Shown: positions 53,836 through 63,487, numbered from the stretch's first letter. The stretch is 64,000 nt of DNA from DASXZH01 sp963829965 (GCA_963829965.1 CAWHLK010000021.1:62001-126000), one strand, 5' to 3'. Numbers and translations: made by a program. Notes: generated by a model not told the origin, from the sequence alone.

Positions 53836-55093
53836 TTAGGACACCTTTCTAAATATCAGGCTCACGTTATGCCCGCCGAACCCGAACGAGTTGGAGAAGG
53901 TTACGTCCGCCTGCACTTTACGCGCTACAAGAGGGATGTAATCCAAATCGCACTCCGGATCCGCTGTGTCCAGATTCGCGGTGGGCGGCAACATTCCGTC
54001 CCGCATCGCCAATAAGCAGAGAACCGCTTCAATGGCCCCCGCAGCCCCCAGGGAGTGCCCAATCATGGACTTGGTGCTGCTGATCGGCACATTGTATGCC
54101 TCGGCGCCGAAAGCCCGCTTTATGGCCAGTGTCTCCGTCCGGTCGTTATAGGGCGTGGACGTGCCGTGCGCGTTGATGTAATCGACGTCCTCGGGCTTGA
54201 TGCCTGCCTTTTTGAGGGCCATGCGCATGGACCGGTAGGCGCCGTCCGCTTCGGGGTCAGGGGCGGTCATGTGGTAGGCGTCGCCGGACATTCCATAACC
54301 GATCACTTCGCCGTACATTTTTGCCCCACGGGCTTTGGCAAAGTCGTAATCTTCCAAAACCAGCACGGCCGAGCCTTCCGACATCACAAAGCCGTCACGG
54401 TCCATGTCGAACGGGCGAGACGCGACGCTTGGGTCATCGTTTCGCGAGGTCATGGCGCGCGCAGAGCAGAAACCTGCGAGGCCGATTTCGTTGATCGGCG
54501 CCTCAGAGCCGCCCGCGAGCATTGCCACCGCGTCCCCTCGCTTGATGATATGATAGGCGTCGCCGATCGCGTTCGCGCCGGTAGAACAAGCCGTTACCAC
54601 GCAGGAGTTAGGGCCTTTGAGCTTGTGAACGATGGAAACGATGCCGGACGCCATGTCTGGAATCATAAACGGGACGAGAAATGGCGAAACTTTGCCCGGA
54701 CCGCCATCAAAAAGCCGGTGAGCCTGCTCGCCAAGAAAAGTGAGGCCTCCGATTCCCGGAACCGATCATCACTCCGATGTCGTTCGCGATCTCGCCTTCG
54801 GTTGGCAGGCAGGCGTCGTTGAGCGCCATCGTGGCCGAGGCCACCGCGAATGCGATAAATCGATCCATGCGGCGGGCTTCTTTCTTGTCCAGCCAATCTT
54901 CGGCATTGAAATCTTTAACTTCTCCCGCTATTTGAGTTGTAAATGCGGAGGGGTCGATGAGCGTGATACGGTCAATTCCGGATTCGCCCGCGAGAATTCG
55001 AGGCCAAAAGACGTCTACGCCGGTGCCAAGCGCGGTAACCGCCCCTATTCCCGTCACTACAACCCGCCCCGAAGGGCCGGGAAGATCTGCCAT
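53836..55093 (-). CDS. fabF: beta-ketoacyl-ACP synthase II, one frameshift
   Basis: Condensing enzyme elongating acyl-ACP in fatty acid synthesis; about 418 residues after repair. The first ~115 residues (RVVVTGIGAVTALGTGVDVFW) are in one frame. Removing one G from the run complementary to 54755-54757 restores GSGIGGLTFLGEQAHRLFDGGPGKVSPFLVPFMIPDMASG. The catalytic triad is intact: Cys in VVTACSTGANAI, His in NAHGTSTPYND and His in FGFGGHNVSLIF. The ATG at 55093 overlaps the acpP stop as TGATG, so the pair is translationally coupled. Confidence 0.95.
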
Positions 55094-55332
55094 CAAGCCT
55101 GCTTCTTCTGGATGTAGGCGACCGCGTCTCCCACGGTCTTGATCTCGCCGACTTCCTCGTCCGGGATATCGATGGTGAACTCGTCCTCAAATGCCATAAC
55201 TAACTCTACAATATCTAAAGAGTCCGCTCCCAAGTCTTCCGTAAAAGACGCGGTCTCCACTACTTCCTCTGGTTTTACACCCAAAACATCAACTGTAACT
55301 TTTTTGACTTTATCAAAAGTGTCTTCTGACAT
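55093..55332 (-). CDS. acpP: acyl carrier protein
   Basis: Small acidic carrier (79 residues) that holds growing acyl chains on 4'-phosphopantetheine. The attachment Ser is in LGADSLDIVELVMAFEDEF. The start MSEDTFDKV at 55332 has AAGGTG six bases upstream; an upstream in-frame start would add only three residues. It is directly coupled to fabF, the usual arrangement. The promoter must lie in the 55333-55511 region shared with divergent pfkA. Confidence 0.97.
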   Translation of the reverse strand: MSEDTFDKVKKVTVDVLGVKPEEVVETASFTEDLGADSLDIVELVMAFEDEFTIDIPDEEVGEIKTVGDAVAYIQKKQA

Positions 55333-55511
55333 GCGTTGCACCTTACCTTTGCGACCGGCTTATCGGCAAGCCTTCTTGGCCCATCATTCGGAGATTATGG
55401 CATTCCCTCTTGCGGTAATTCTTGTAGGTCCACATTGTGCAATGCTTAAAGCTGAAACGTCATAACTAAGATTGGCAACGTGGCCAGGTCGACCGTTTCC
55501 GCCATTTTCAT

Positions 55512-56474
55512 ATGAATCGAATCGGAGTGATCACGAGTGGGGGCGATGCCCCAGGCATGAACGCGGCCATACGCGCGGTTGTAAGAGCCACTATCGGACG
55601 AGGCGCGACGTGCGTCGGATTCTATAGGGGCTATGAAGGAATCATCCACAACGAAACGGTGGAACTCTCTTCGTCCGGGGTGGGCGGCATCATTACCCAC
55701 GGAGGCACCATGCTTCGCACCCAGCGAAGCAAAGCCTTTATGACCAAGGAGGGCCGTGAGGCAGCTTTAGAGGTCTTGCGTTCCAACGGAGTTGAGGGCC
55801 TGGTGATCATCGGTGGAGATGGTTCGCTCACGGGAGGTTTGAAACTGTGGGAAGATTTTGAATTTCCGGTTATGGGCGTGCCCGCCTCCATCGACAACGA
55901 TATTGCGGGGTCCGACTATTCGATCGGGTTCGATACCGCGGTGAATACTGCGATTCAGGCGATCGACCGGGTTCGAGATACCGCCTATTCCCACGAACGC
56001 GTCTTTGTGGTGGAAGTCATGGGCCGGCGCAACGGCTTTATCGCACTAGAAGCGGGCTTGTCCGGCGGCGCAGAGGCGATTCTGATCCCCGAAGTGCCCT
56101 ATTCGCTGCTGGAAGTCTGCGACGAACTCAGGACCTCCTCTCAAAAAGGCAAACGGAGCAGCATCATCGTCGTCGCCGAAGGCGCGGCGCGCGCTTCGGA
56201 CATCAAGGATTTCATTCAACGCAATACCGGGTTTGAGGCGCGGTATCTGGTTCTGGGCCACATGCAGCGTGGAGGCACGCCAACGGCCTTTGACCGAGTG
56301 CTTGCCCTCCGTCTGGGGGCATTGGCCGCAAACCGCATTCTGAGTGGCTTCCGAGGCGAAATGGTGGGCGTAGACGGCTCTAAACTGGTCTCCCACCCAC
56401 TTTCCTACGTGTTGAGCATGGAGAGAACCATCGACCCCGAGAAGCTTCTCCTGGCCGGCGTGATGGCGCAATAG
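55512..56474 (+). CDS. pfkA: ATP-dependent 6-phosphofructokinase
   Basis: Phosphorylates fructose-6-phosphate in glycolysis. The 320 residues have the classic length of bacterial PfkA. IGVITSGGDAPGMNAAIRAVVR is the N-terminal ATP loop. IGGDGSLTGG carries Gly where PPi-dependent enzymes have Asp, supporting ATP as donor. PASIDNDIAGSDYSIGFDTAVN contains the catalytic Asp, and EVMGRRNGFIALEAGL and GHMQRGGTPTAFDRVLA bind the sugar phosphate. It is followed by an intrinsic terminator. Confidence 0.97.
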   Translation: MNRIGVITSGGDAPGMNAAIRAVVRATIGRGATCVGFYRGYEGIIHNETVELSSSGVGGIITHGGTMLRTQRSKAFMTKEGREAALEVLRSNGVEGLVIIGGDGSLTGGLKLWEDFEFPVMGVPASIDNDIAGSDYSIGFDTAVNTAIQAIDRVRDTAYSHERVFVVEVMGRRNGFIALEAGLSGGAEAILIPEVPYSLLEVCDELRTSSQKGKRSSIIVVAEGAARASDIKDFIQRNTGFEARYLVLGHMQRGGTPTAFDRVLALRLGALAANRILSGFRGEMVGVDGSKLVSHPLSYVLSMERTIDPEKLLLAGVMAQ

Positions 56475-56496
56475 CTTCGCGCCGAAGGCGCTGTGT

Positions 56497-56518
56497 GCGG
56501 CGATCCTTCGCCGCTTTT
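56497..56518 (+). terminator. intrinsic terminator of pfkA
   Basis: Perfect 7-bp stem GCGGCGA/TCGCCGC with a TCCT loop at 56497-56514, followed by TTTT. It lies 22 bases after the pfkA stop. Confidence 0.85.
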
Positions 56519-56595
56519 AACTCGCTGATATGTTCGGTGCAAAGGCGCTTGGCCACCCCCGAAAATGTTATCCTAGTAATTCATCTCGGGGGTCA

Positions 56596-57666
56596 ATGTT
56601 GAATATCTCTCGCTTACTTACAGCCCTGTGCTGCGCTCTCGCTCTTTTTGCTTCTTCGAAAGCCACGGCCCAAGCATTCCCTCCGACTTGGGCGTCCAGC
56701 TCCAGCTACGTCGCCGGAGACATTGTCCAGTATGGTGGCAACTGGTTCCGGGCTCTCAAGACGGTCACGCCATCCACGAACAGCCCCGCAATCAACTACA
56801 CAAACTGGGAATTAAATTTCGTGCGCTCGAACACCACCGTGCTCATTGGCGCGGGTGAGGCCTTCCCCAACTTGGCCTACGCCTGGCAATACGGCCACAA
56901 CGCGCGAATCGCCGACTCGGCCTATCTGCATTACACGATCATGGCGACAAGTGAGGCGTTCTCAGAAAACTTTAGCGCTGGGTTTTCATTGGACCATGGT
57001 TCGGGCCCGCTCGTATCTATCATCGGAAATGACATGGGAGACATCGGCCTCAACTTTCCTTCTACAAACGGCTTTGTTATCGATTCCAACCATAGTCTCG
57101 CCTCACTGTCGGGCGTGATCCTAACCGGAATCGGCGGAAATACAGCGATCGTCGCGAGCTCCGGCGCCAGCCTCAACCTTTCCGACGTCACCATTAATGG
57201 GTTTTCAACGGGAATCTCGGAGTATCAGGGCGCGACCGTGAATGTCTCCGGTTTCTCGAACATCAATTGTGCGAACGGATGTTATGCGGACAGCTCCGGG
57301 AGCATCTACCTGGCGAGCCAGACCGTCCTCCAACCGACGGCGGAGAGCAGCGGAAACGGCTTGTATGCGGCTCAAAACGCGACAATTATCGCGGAAGGGA
57401 TTTCCATTGGAGCTCACCACGGCTATGCAAAGGCCGTATGGGCGGAAAACAACGGATCGATCGATGTGAGTTCCGCGAACATCTCGGACAGCACCTATGG
57501 GTGTTACGCGGACTGGGGAGGGCGTATCACACTATCGGATGCCTTTCCCTCCCAGAACACCTACGATGTTGACGTCTTGGAAGGGGGAACGGTATTTGCG
57601 GGTGGGACGTCCCTTGGCGCCACCAAGAAGGGAACGAACGACGGATCTTACATCTATGCCAGCTAG
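56596..57666 (+). CDS. exported protein with carbohydrate-binding module and beta-helix repeats
   Basis: A 356-residue protein with a signal peptide (MLNISRLLTALCCALALFASSKATAQ). Residues ~27-72 (FPPTWASSSSYVAGDIVQYGGNWFRALK...NWEL) form a chitin-binding-like CBM5/12 module with its aromatic residues. The rest is a parallel beta-helix of repeated short strands (ANISDSTYGCYADWGGRITLSD; CYADSSGSIYLAS). I chose the ATG at 56596 because the signal begins there, downstream of GGGGG; an in-frame ATG at 56530 adds 22 residues. It may bind a polysaccharide at the surface. No catalytic residues of a lyase are evident. Confidence 0.82.
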   Translation: MLNISRLLTALCCALALFASSKATAQAFPPTWASSSSYVAGDIVQYGGNWFRALKTVTPSTNSPAINYTNWELNFVRSNTTVLIGAGEAFPNLAYAWQYGHNARIADSAYLHYTIMATSEAFSENFSAGFSLDHGSGPLVSIIGNDMGDIGLNFPSTNGFVIDSNHSLASLSGVILTGIGGNTAIVASSGASLNLSDVTINGFSTGISEYQGATVNVSGFSNINCANGCYADSSGSIYLASQTVLQPTAESSGNGLYAAQNATIIAEGISIGAHHGYAKAVWAENNGSIDVSSANISDSTYGCYADWGGRITLSDAFPSQNTYDVDVLEGGTVFAGGTSLGATKKGTNDGSYIYAS

Positions 57667-57741
57667 CCGTTGCTGGCAAAAGAGGATCGCTTGGCGCATC
57701 TAGTTTTTAGTTGCGCACAATACCCAATATTTGCCAATCTC

Positions 57742-58098
57742 CTATTTGCCTTCCAAGCTCTCTTTGAGCCGCGCCCGAATCATCTCCCTTACAAGCGCAT
57801 CGGGAAGCGGCTTCTCCGGGGTGAATTGGACTGTTCCCTTCGACGTCTTGTAGTTTTTCAACTCTTCCGTAAAATCGGCGACCGTATGACCGGGAAAGAA
57901 GGAGCAGTGACTCTTGAACGCGGCGAAGCTAACGAAGAATTCGCCGAACTTATAGCTTGGAATTCCGTAACTGATGACTTCTTCAGCATCCGGGACTTCT
58001 TCGAGAATGATCTTTCGCAGGTTTTGAAGTGCGGACCGAGCTGTTGGCGAGGAAACCTCTGCAAGGTATTGGTCGACTCTGTTGGGCGCGGCCGGCAT
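57742..58098 (-). CDS. DUF1801 (YdhG-like) family protein
   Basis: A 118-residue soluble protein. VDQYLAEVSSPTARSALQNLRKIILEEVPDAEEVISYGIPSYKF is the family's diagnostic N-terminal half. FVSFAAFKSHCSFFPG and GTVQFTPEKPLPDALVREMIRARL complete it. The family folds like frataxin and is of uncertain function; iron binding has been proposed for relatives. It is convergent with the beta-helix gene. No operon partner is evident. Confidence 0.92.
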   Translation of the reverse strand: MPAAPNRVDQYLAEVSSPTARSALQNLRKIILEEVPDAEEVISYGIPSYKFGEFFVSFAAFKSHCSFFPGHTVADFTEELKNYKTSKGTVQFTPEKPLPDALVREMIRARLKESLEGK

Positions 58099-58235
58099 TA
58101 GGGGGTGTTTACCCGAAGGAAGGTGGCAACAGAGCCGTATTTGGCCGGCAATCTGGGCAAAAATTCATGGAACCGTTCCGACTGGTTCTCGACTTCGGCC
58201 GCGGCCGGATCGCGCTTATTGAGAAAATGAAGTAG

Positions 58236-59663
58236 TTACGGACCGACCGTGAGACCCAGAATGTTGTTGAGAACATCGTCCGCTGTGTAAGTCTCCTTAC
58301 CTGGCAGGAGAAACTTAGAGACGTTCGCCACATCGTCGCCGGCGGTCACGATTGCCGGCTCAACCACTCCATCTCGAACTTGGCCAAGCCCGATTGTCTC
58401 CAGCAGCCCATTGCAGAGACACTTCCGGTTGGGGATGTCGTCGATGTTGCCCCCCTTCCGCAAAAAATCCTCGACCGGTTCGCCGTTGCAGCGGTAGCCG
58501 ACTTTTCCATTTTCGTCTCGATAGAGTTCACGCAAATAGCCCAAGTCGCAGATCCGTTCCCGTTCGCAGTAGACCGAGCAGTCCGAGAGGGTGCCCGTCA
58601 TGCCCAGAACTTTGAATGGAAAGCCTGTCGGCGAAGCCCAGGGGTCGGTAAAAACTTGTGTCCGGTGCTCGATGCTTTGCCGGATTGCTTCGGCCTTGAT
58701 CTCCGGCTTGATTTCGGACTCTTCGCAGAAGGCGAACGGGGTGCCAACCTGAATGCCTTGTGCTCCCAGGCGCAGTGCCTCCTGCAGCATTGCGGCGGTC
58801 CCATAACCTCCTGCGAGCCAAAACGGCAAACCGATCTCTCGGAACTGACCCAACTCGGGCACATCGCGAGGCCCGTAAATGGGTTCGCCCGCGTCATCCA
58901 GCGTGAGATGGCCGCGTGGCGGAGCGTTGTGGCCACCCGCGATGGGACCCTCCACCACAAAACCGTTCACCTTGCCCGTGGATTTTCGAGCCAATGAGAG
59001 AGCTAATGTTGAAGATGAGACGATTGCCAGGAACTCGGGCCTTTTCAGGGCCTTGAGGTCGGGCGGACAGAACTCTTTGGGATCGAATTGGACGGCGAAG
59101 ACCTCACCAGGTTCCGCGCCAATCACGTCCAAGTGATGCTCTGCTTCTTCGAGAGCGGCCAAGTGGTCGAGAATGGCAGGAATGGATCTTGGTATCCCGG
59201 CGCCCATAAGAACAAAGTCCACGTCAGCGAGCATCGCGCCGAACAGTGAGGCCAGGGTGGGAATCTGGATCTTCTCAAGCAGGTTGATGCCGATTTTCCC
59301 CTCGTGGCCTTCTTTGGCAAGAAAGACTTCTGCAAAGTTGGAGACCACGATCAGTTCGTTCAAAGCCCGTGAGGGCTTTACCGTGGGCACCGGCTTGCTC
59401 TTATACGGCGCGGTCGGCAAATTTCCGCCAGGGATAAAGTAGCGCGCCCAGACGCGTTCGGCCATGTCAGGAACAGGAAAATGATCCAGGGCCCTGCGCA
59501 GGTGCCCGCCTTGGTCGCCTAGCTGAAGCCTGCGGGTAAAAACGAGGTCAAGGCCGGTGGAAGAGACGACACCAAGCTGCCTCCGCCGCGCGACAGCAGA
59601 TGCGAGCCGCCATGAAGATACAGCGATTCCCATTCCGCCTTGTATAACTTGTGGATATTCCAT
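58236..59663 (-). CDS. nitronate monooxygenase family flavoprotein
   Basis: FMN-dependent TIM-barrel oxidoreductase of 475 residues, longer than most nitronate monooxygenases. It begins VIQGGMGIAVSSWRLASAVARRRQLGVVSSTGLD and has DFVLMGAGIPRSIPAILDHLA, VEGPIAGGHNAPPRG (the flavin/His region) and PFWLAGGYGTAAMLQEALRLGAQGIQVGTPFA. The last ~100 residues hold several Cys (CSVYCERERICD; NRKCLCNG), a potential metal or iron-sulfur site that is not universal in the family. It may oxidise alkyl nitronates, or act as a PfaD-like enoyl reductase. It is monocistronic. Confidence 0.88.
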   Translation of the reverse strand: MEYPQVIQGGMGIAVSSWRLASAVARRRQLGVVSSTGLDLVFTRRLQLGDQGGHLRRALDHFPVPDMAERVWARYFIPGGNLPTAPYKSKPVPTVKPSRALNELIVVSNFAEVFLAKEGHEGKIGINLLEKIQIPTLASLFGAMLADVDFVLMGAGIPRSIPAILDHLAALEEAEHHLDVIGAEPGEVFAVQFDPKEFCPPDLKALKRPEFLAIVSSSTLALSLARKSTGKVNGFVVEGPIAGGHNAPPRGHLTLDDAGEPIYGPRDVPELGQFREIGLPFWLAGGYGTAAMLQEALRLGAQGIQVGTPFAFCEESEIKPEIKAEAIRQSIEHRTQVFTDPWASPTGFPFKVLGMTGTLSDCSVYCERERICDLGYLRELYRDENGKVGYRCNGEPVEDFLRKGGNIDDIPNRKCLCNGLLETIGLGQVRDGVVEPAIVTAGDDVANVSKFLLPGKETYTADDVLNNILGLTVGP

Positions 59664-59804
59664 GCGCCTGATCCTTGATGCCTCCGACGACCCCTAAAAA
59701 TGTGATGGATCCGTGGCGTTACGAGCGTTTTCAGCGTACCAGTGGGACGCCGCCGGTTCAGGTCATGGCTTTAAGGGACAGCAAACGAAGTGCGCGGCTG
59801 ACGG

Positions 59805-62201
59805 TTACGACAGGCGAACCCGAACATGATGTTCAGCGCCGGAACCCGTGGATTGCAGTACCTTGCCGTTGATCGTAGCGGTTCGGCATTCGATCTCGCA
59901 TTTTGAGCCTTGTCCTGCCACATCAAAGACGAACTTGTCTCCGCGGAAGGTCCGGCTCAACTTGTAGTTGAGAGGCGACGCCCCGCTCTTGGGATCGACG
60001 ATAAGCCCTGCGCGCGAAGCGCGAACGCCGCAAATCCAATCCAGTGCCATGCGGTACATCCAGGCGGATGAGCCGGTATACCAGGTCCAACCGGCGCGGC
60101 CTTCAAAGGGGGAGTCGGGTCCGTCCACATTCCCGGGCATGACGTACGGCTCTGCGGAGTAATGCTCGGCATCCCGGCCGTTGCAGGGCAGCATGTCTCG
60201 ATACAGCGTGCGCGCCTCGTCTTGGTGGCCGCTCATTGCCAGTGCCTGGATCATCCAGGTCGAGGCATGGCTATAAACGCCGCCGTTCTCGCGAAGTCCC
60301 GGAGCGTAACGGGTGATGTAGCCGACATTCGGGTCCAACCGGCTGAAGGCCGGACTCAGGAGCAAGGCGCCGTAAGATTCCAAAAGGTGAGAGCGGGCTG
60401 CGTCCATTGCCTTATTCGCTCGATCGGCAGGGGCGATCCCGCTGATCACGGACCAAGTCTGTGGATTGAGGAAGATTCGTCCAGCATCACAACTGGCGCT
60501 GCCAAGCGGAAGCCGGTCGTCCCGGGTTCCTTGCAGATACCAGTCGCCGTCCCAACCGTACTCGTTCACCGCAGCTAAAATCTCGTCTTTCGCCGTCTTG
60601 AACTCGGCTGCGATGTCTCCGTAACCGTTTTCGGACAGCACCGGCGTCCAGCGGTTTAGAATGTCGTAAAGGAACATCCCAAGCCAAAAGCTCTCGCCTT
60701 TACCCTCGATGCCGGCGTGGCTGAGTCCGTCGTTCCAATCGCCGGAAAAAATGAGGGGCACTCCCCGCTCGCTGCGAAGGCCGAGGACCCGACGTATGCC
60801 GAGCAGGCAATGGTCGAGGAGACTCCCCTCCGGGCCAAGACTTTGCGTGGCCCGGTCGAGGAATCGGCATCGCTCATCGAGGAGGGACAAATCGTTGGTT
60901 TCGTCCAGATAGGCGAGGGTGGCGTATGACACCCAAAGGGGTGTATCGCTGTGGTGGCTTTCAGCGAAAATCGGCGTATCCGGGTGCCACCAGTGCCGCA
61001 CGGCGCCATCGGTGTAAGTGGCTTCGGCATGGCGCAGGATCTGCTTCTTGGTAATGTCCGAATCCAAAGTAAGCATGGCGAGACTGTCTTGGAGTTGATC
61101 TCGGAATCCGTAGGCTCCGCCCTGCTGATAGTAGGCACACCGAGCGACCATGCGGGCGGCCAGCGTCTGGTATTTCAGCCAGAAATTGTTCATCAGGTCG
61201 AAAGCGGGATCTTCCGTTTCAACTTTGCACCGGTCGCAGAATTCGGCCCAGCCCTCCTGAACTCTTTCAAGCTCCTTTACGGCTGTCGTCACAGTGTATT
61301 TCTGGACCAGCTTCCGTGCGGCGGCAACGTCGTCGACGGTTCCGATGAGGAAGACAAGCGTCCGTTCCTCACCCGGCGCGAGTGCCACATCGCCGATGCC
61401 TGAGGCAACGGGATCGTTCCAGCGTGGGTTCTCGAGTTCCGGTTGGTGGCCATAGAGAAAGCCGGGCCTGCCCAAGTCCGCCGGCTTGCCGAGGAAAGAG
61501 CTTTTATCCTCAAGCCAGTTCCCCACCGCCATTCCATGCACGCTGTGGAAAGCCATCGGTTGCGTGGGTTCCTGCTCTCGAGACTCATTGGGAAGCCCAG
61601 GCAATTTCCTGGCGTGAACAAAACCCTCTTCCCGCCCCGAAACATAAAAGAGGCGGTGAAATTCGTGGTGCCAGTCGTTCGACGATCCGAGCTGCCATTC
61701 CACGTAGCTCGCCACGCGAAGTTCGCGAACCCGGCCGCTGGTGTTGCGTAGACGCAGAATCCAAACTTCGCAAGGGTCATCGCTGGGAACGAATACGGTG
61801 TGCGTGCTTTCTATTCCGGCGATACTCTTGGCGTAAATGGTGTATCCAAGGCCGTGGGTCACGGATTCCGCTTCCGCTTCCGCGTTCACCGGCTGGCGGG
61901 TGGTGCTCCAAAGCTGATCGGGATGGGCAAGATCTTGAACGAAGACAAAACGTCCCTGCCGGTCTTCCACCAGATCCTGGTTCCAGCGCGTGATCCGCGA
62001 AACTTGAGAGTTATCACCCCACGAAAATCCGCCGCCGTTTTGGCTGATGACGAGCCCATATTTGCCGTTGCTCATCACATTGGTCCAAGGCATGGGAGTG
62101 GCAAGGTTGGTGATGGTGAACTCGCGTCCGTCGGACGCAAACGAGCCGTACAAGTTTGCGCAGAGATCACCTAATGCTTGGGCAGGAATGGCTAGGGACA
62201 T
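59805..62201 (-). CDS. glycoside hydrolase family 94 (cellobiose phosphorylase-like)
   Basis: Phosphorolytic disaccharide-degrading enzyme of 798 residues. The N-terminal beta-sandwich (PMPWTNVMSNGKYGLVISQNGGGFSWGDNSQ) is the GH94 super-sandwich domain. The (alpha/alpha)6 barrel has AYGFRDQLQDSLAML, the catalytic general acid Asp in SGDWNDGLSHAG, and WMIQALAMSGHQDEA. It probably cleaves cellobiose or a related beta-glucoside with phosphate to sugar-1-phosphate. It is divergent from the second pseudopilin, with two LacI-type operators in the shared 299-base region, so it is likely sugar-induced. Confidence 0.93.
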   Translation of the reverse strand: MSLAIPAQALGDLCANLYGSFASDGREFTITNLATPMPWTNVMSNGKYGLVISQNGGGFSWGDNSQVSRITRWNQDLVEDRQGRFVFVQDLAHPDQLWSTTRQPVNAEAEAESVTHGLGYTIYAKSIAGIESTHTVFVPSDDPCEVWILRLRNTSGRVRELRVASYVEWQLGSSNDWHHEFHRLFYVSGREEGFVHARKLPGLPNESREQEPTQPMAFHSVHGMAVGNWLEDKSSFLGKPADLGRPGFLYGHQPELENPRWNDPVASGIGDVALAPGEERTLVFLIGTVDDVAAARKLVQKYTVTTAVKELERVQEGWAEFCDRCKVETEDPAFDLMNNFWLKYQTLAARMVARCAYYQQGGAYGFRDQLQDSLAMLTLDSDITKKQILRHAEATYTDGAVRHWWHPDTPIFAESHHSDTPLWVSYATLAYLDETNDLSLLDERCRFLDRATQSLGPEGSLLDHCLLGIRRVLGLRSERGVPLIFSGDWNDGLSHAGIEGKGESFWLGMFLYDILNRWTPVLSENGYGDIAAEFKTAKDEILAAVNEYGWDGDWYLQGTRDDRLPLGSASCDAGRIFLNPQTWSVISGIAPADRANKAMDAARSHLLESYGALLLSPAFSRLDPNVGYITRYAPGLRENGGVYSHASTWMIQALAMSGHQDEARTLYRDMLPCNGRDAEHYSAEPYVMPGNVDGPDSPFEGRAGWTWYTGSSAWMYRMALDWICGVRASRAGLIVDPKSGASPLNYKLSRTFRGDKFVFDVAGQGSKCEIECRTATINGKVLQSTGSGAEHHVRVRLS

Positions 62202-62252
62202 AAGAATTTGTTGGGGTTTCCTGCCGCAAATCAGCAGGAATGCTCAAAATGT

Positions 62253-62413
62253 TGAACCGTTTCAGCAGTATACAACAGGTTGACGCGGAACCCAAGAAAT
62301 CCGTTCCCATGCATATTGCTGTTATTGCGCTTCTTTTGAGATTAAAGCGATATCAGGCAAAAAACGCCTTTGCACTTTGAAAAACCTGTGATACACTTTA
62401 CTGAAGCGGTTCA
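62253..62413. promoter_or_regulatory. pair of LacI-type operators in a divergent promoter
   Basis: TGAACCGTTTCA (62253-62264) and TGAAGCGGTTCA (62402-62413) both fit the palindrome TGAAnCGnTTCA with a central CG, the signature of LacI/GalR-family repressors. Each is followed by GCAGT. One lies 52 bases upstream of the GH94 start, the other 88 bases upstream of the pseudopilin start. They could be bridged by a DNA loop. Confidence 0.65.
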
Positions 62414-62500
62414 GCAGTGCTGATTCTTGAATCGGAGGGTTGTTACCGCCCAGTCGCGTCTGAGGCAGGACGCGCGAACAGCTATCCAACGGTGGAACTT

Positions 62501-63403
62501 ATGACAAAGCAACGAGCATTTACTCTTATTGAACTCTTAGTAGTTATCGCTATCATCGCCATTCTGGCGGCGATCCTTTTCCCCGTCTTCGCCCAAGCGA
62601 AGGCCGCCGCAAAAACGGCATCCGACCTATCCAACGTGAAGCAGCTTGAGCTCGCCGAGTTGATGTACTACAACGATAACGATGACTGCCGAGAGGGCCG
62701 TCAAAACGTTGACAACTCCGTTTGCGAAGACTGGAGACAGATCGTTTATCCTTACATCAAGAGCAGGCAGCTCTATGCGGACCCGATCAATCCCGCCGAC
62801 CAATTCCTGGACGGTTTCTCCGACCCGGCAGTCCGGAACGTCATTTGCCCAGCCGCTTCGGCGCCTCTTGGAAATCTTCCGCAGATGTATCGAAGCTACT
62901 ACTGGAATAACGTGTTCAACCACGGTCCAATCTTCGGTGACTATTTTGACCAGGCTGGCATGAACTTGAGCAGCGTTTCGAGTGTCGCGACCACAGGAGA
63001 CGTTGTCGAAGGAAAAGAGCTCTTCAGCGACAAGGGCCCATTTGGTCAGGACTGGGTTGATAATGTCGACTCATCGACATCGTGGCTTGGCGCCGGAGTC
63101 AACCCCACGACCGGGTTGCTTGACGGAAATCTGAGCAATAAGTACAACAATCAGGCTGAAAACGTTGCTTACATGGATGGCCACGCGAAGCGAACAGCCT
63201 TCTCTGCTGAGTGCTCTCAGTTTGCGAACACCGGAGTCGACGCAGTAAACGCGCCAAACTTCAAGGATCCGAACGCAGTCTGGAAAGGCGATCTCACCGC
63301 TGAAGGGTTCTGGAACTTCTCGGCGAACGACATCGACGCAGTCGTACCGAACTGGTCAGGTCCGGCGCAGTTCTGCACGAGCATGCCGCAGGTAAATCAG
63401 TAA
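62501..63403 (+). CDS. type II pseudopilin-like protein, second copy
   Basis: A 300-residue exported protein with a prepilin leader: MTKQRAFTLIELLVVIAIIA, cleaved before FTLIE, with Glu5 of the mature chain conserved. FPVFAQAKAAAK follows, then a Gly/Asn-rich globular part with NVAYMDGHAKR near the C-terminus, similar in position to CIWADNHAKS in the copy at 27985-28782. The ATG at 62501 has GGTGGA five bases upstream. It is preceded by a LacI-type operator, unlike the other copy, which has a riboswitch. It probably assembles into a pseudopilus or surface fibre. Confidence 0.9.
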   Translation: MTKQRAFTLIELLVVIAIIAILAAILFPVFAQAKAAAKTASDLSNVKQLELAELMYYNDNDDCREGRQNVDNSVCEDWRQIVYPYIKSRQLYADPINPADQFLDGFSDPAVRNVICPAASAPLGNLPQMYRSYYWNNVFNHGPIFGDYFDQAGMNLSSVSSVATTGDVVEGKELFSDKGPFGQDWVDNVDSSTSWLGAGVNPTTGLLDGNLSNKYNNQAENVAYMDGHAKRTAFSAECSQFANTGVDAVNAPNFKDPNAVWKGDLTAEGFWNFSANDIDAVVPNWSGPAQFCTSMPQVNQ

Positions 63404-63418
63404 ACCTAGCACTACGGG

Positions 63419-63450
63419 TATCCCGGAGGCCGAGTTAGGCCTCTGGGATA
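63419..63450 (+). terminator. stem-loop downstream of the second pseudopilin
   Basis: TATCCCGGAGGCC and GGCCTCTGGGATA pair as a 13-bp stem with a single G.U wobble around a 6-base loop. No T-run follows, so terminator function is only probable. It begins 16 bases after the stop codon. Confidence 0.55.
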
Positions 63451-63487
63451 ATCTAGACAGGTCCAAAACAAGTCTCCCAACCACAAA

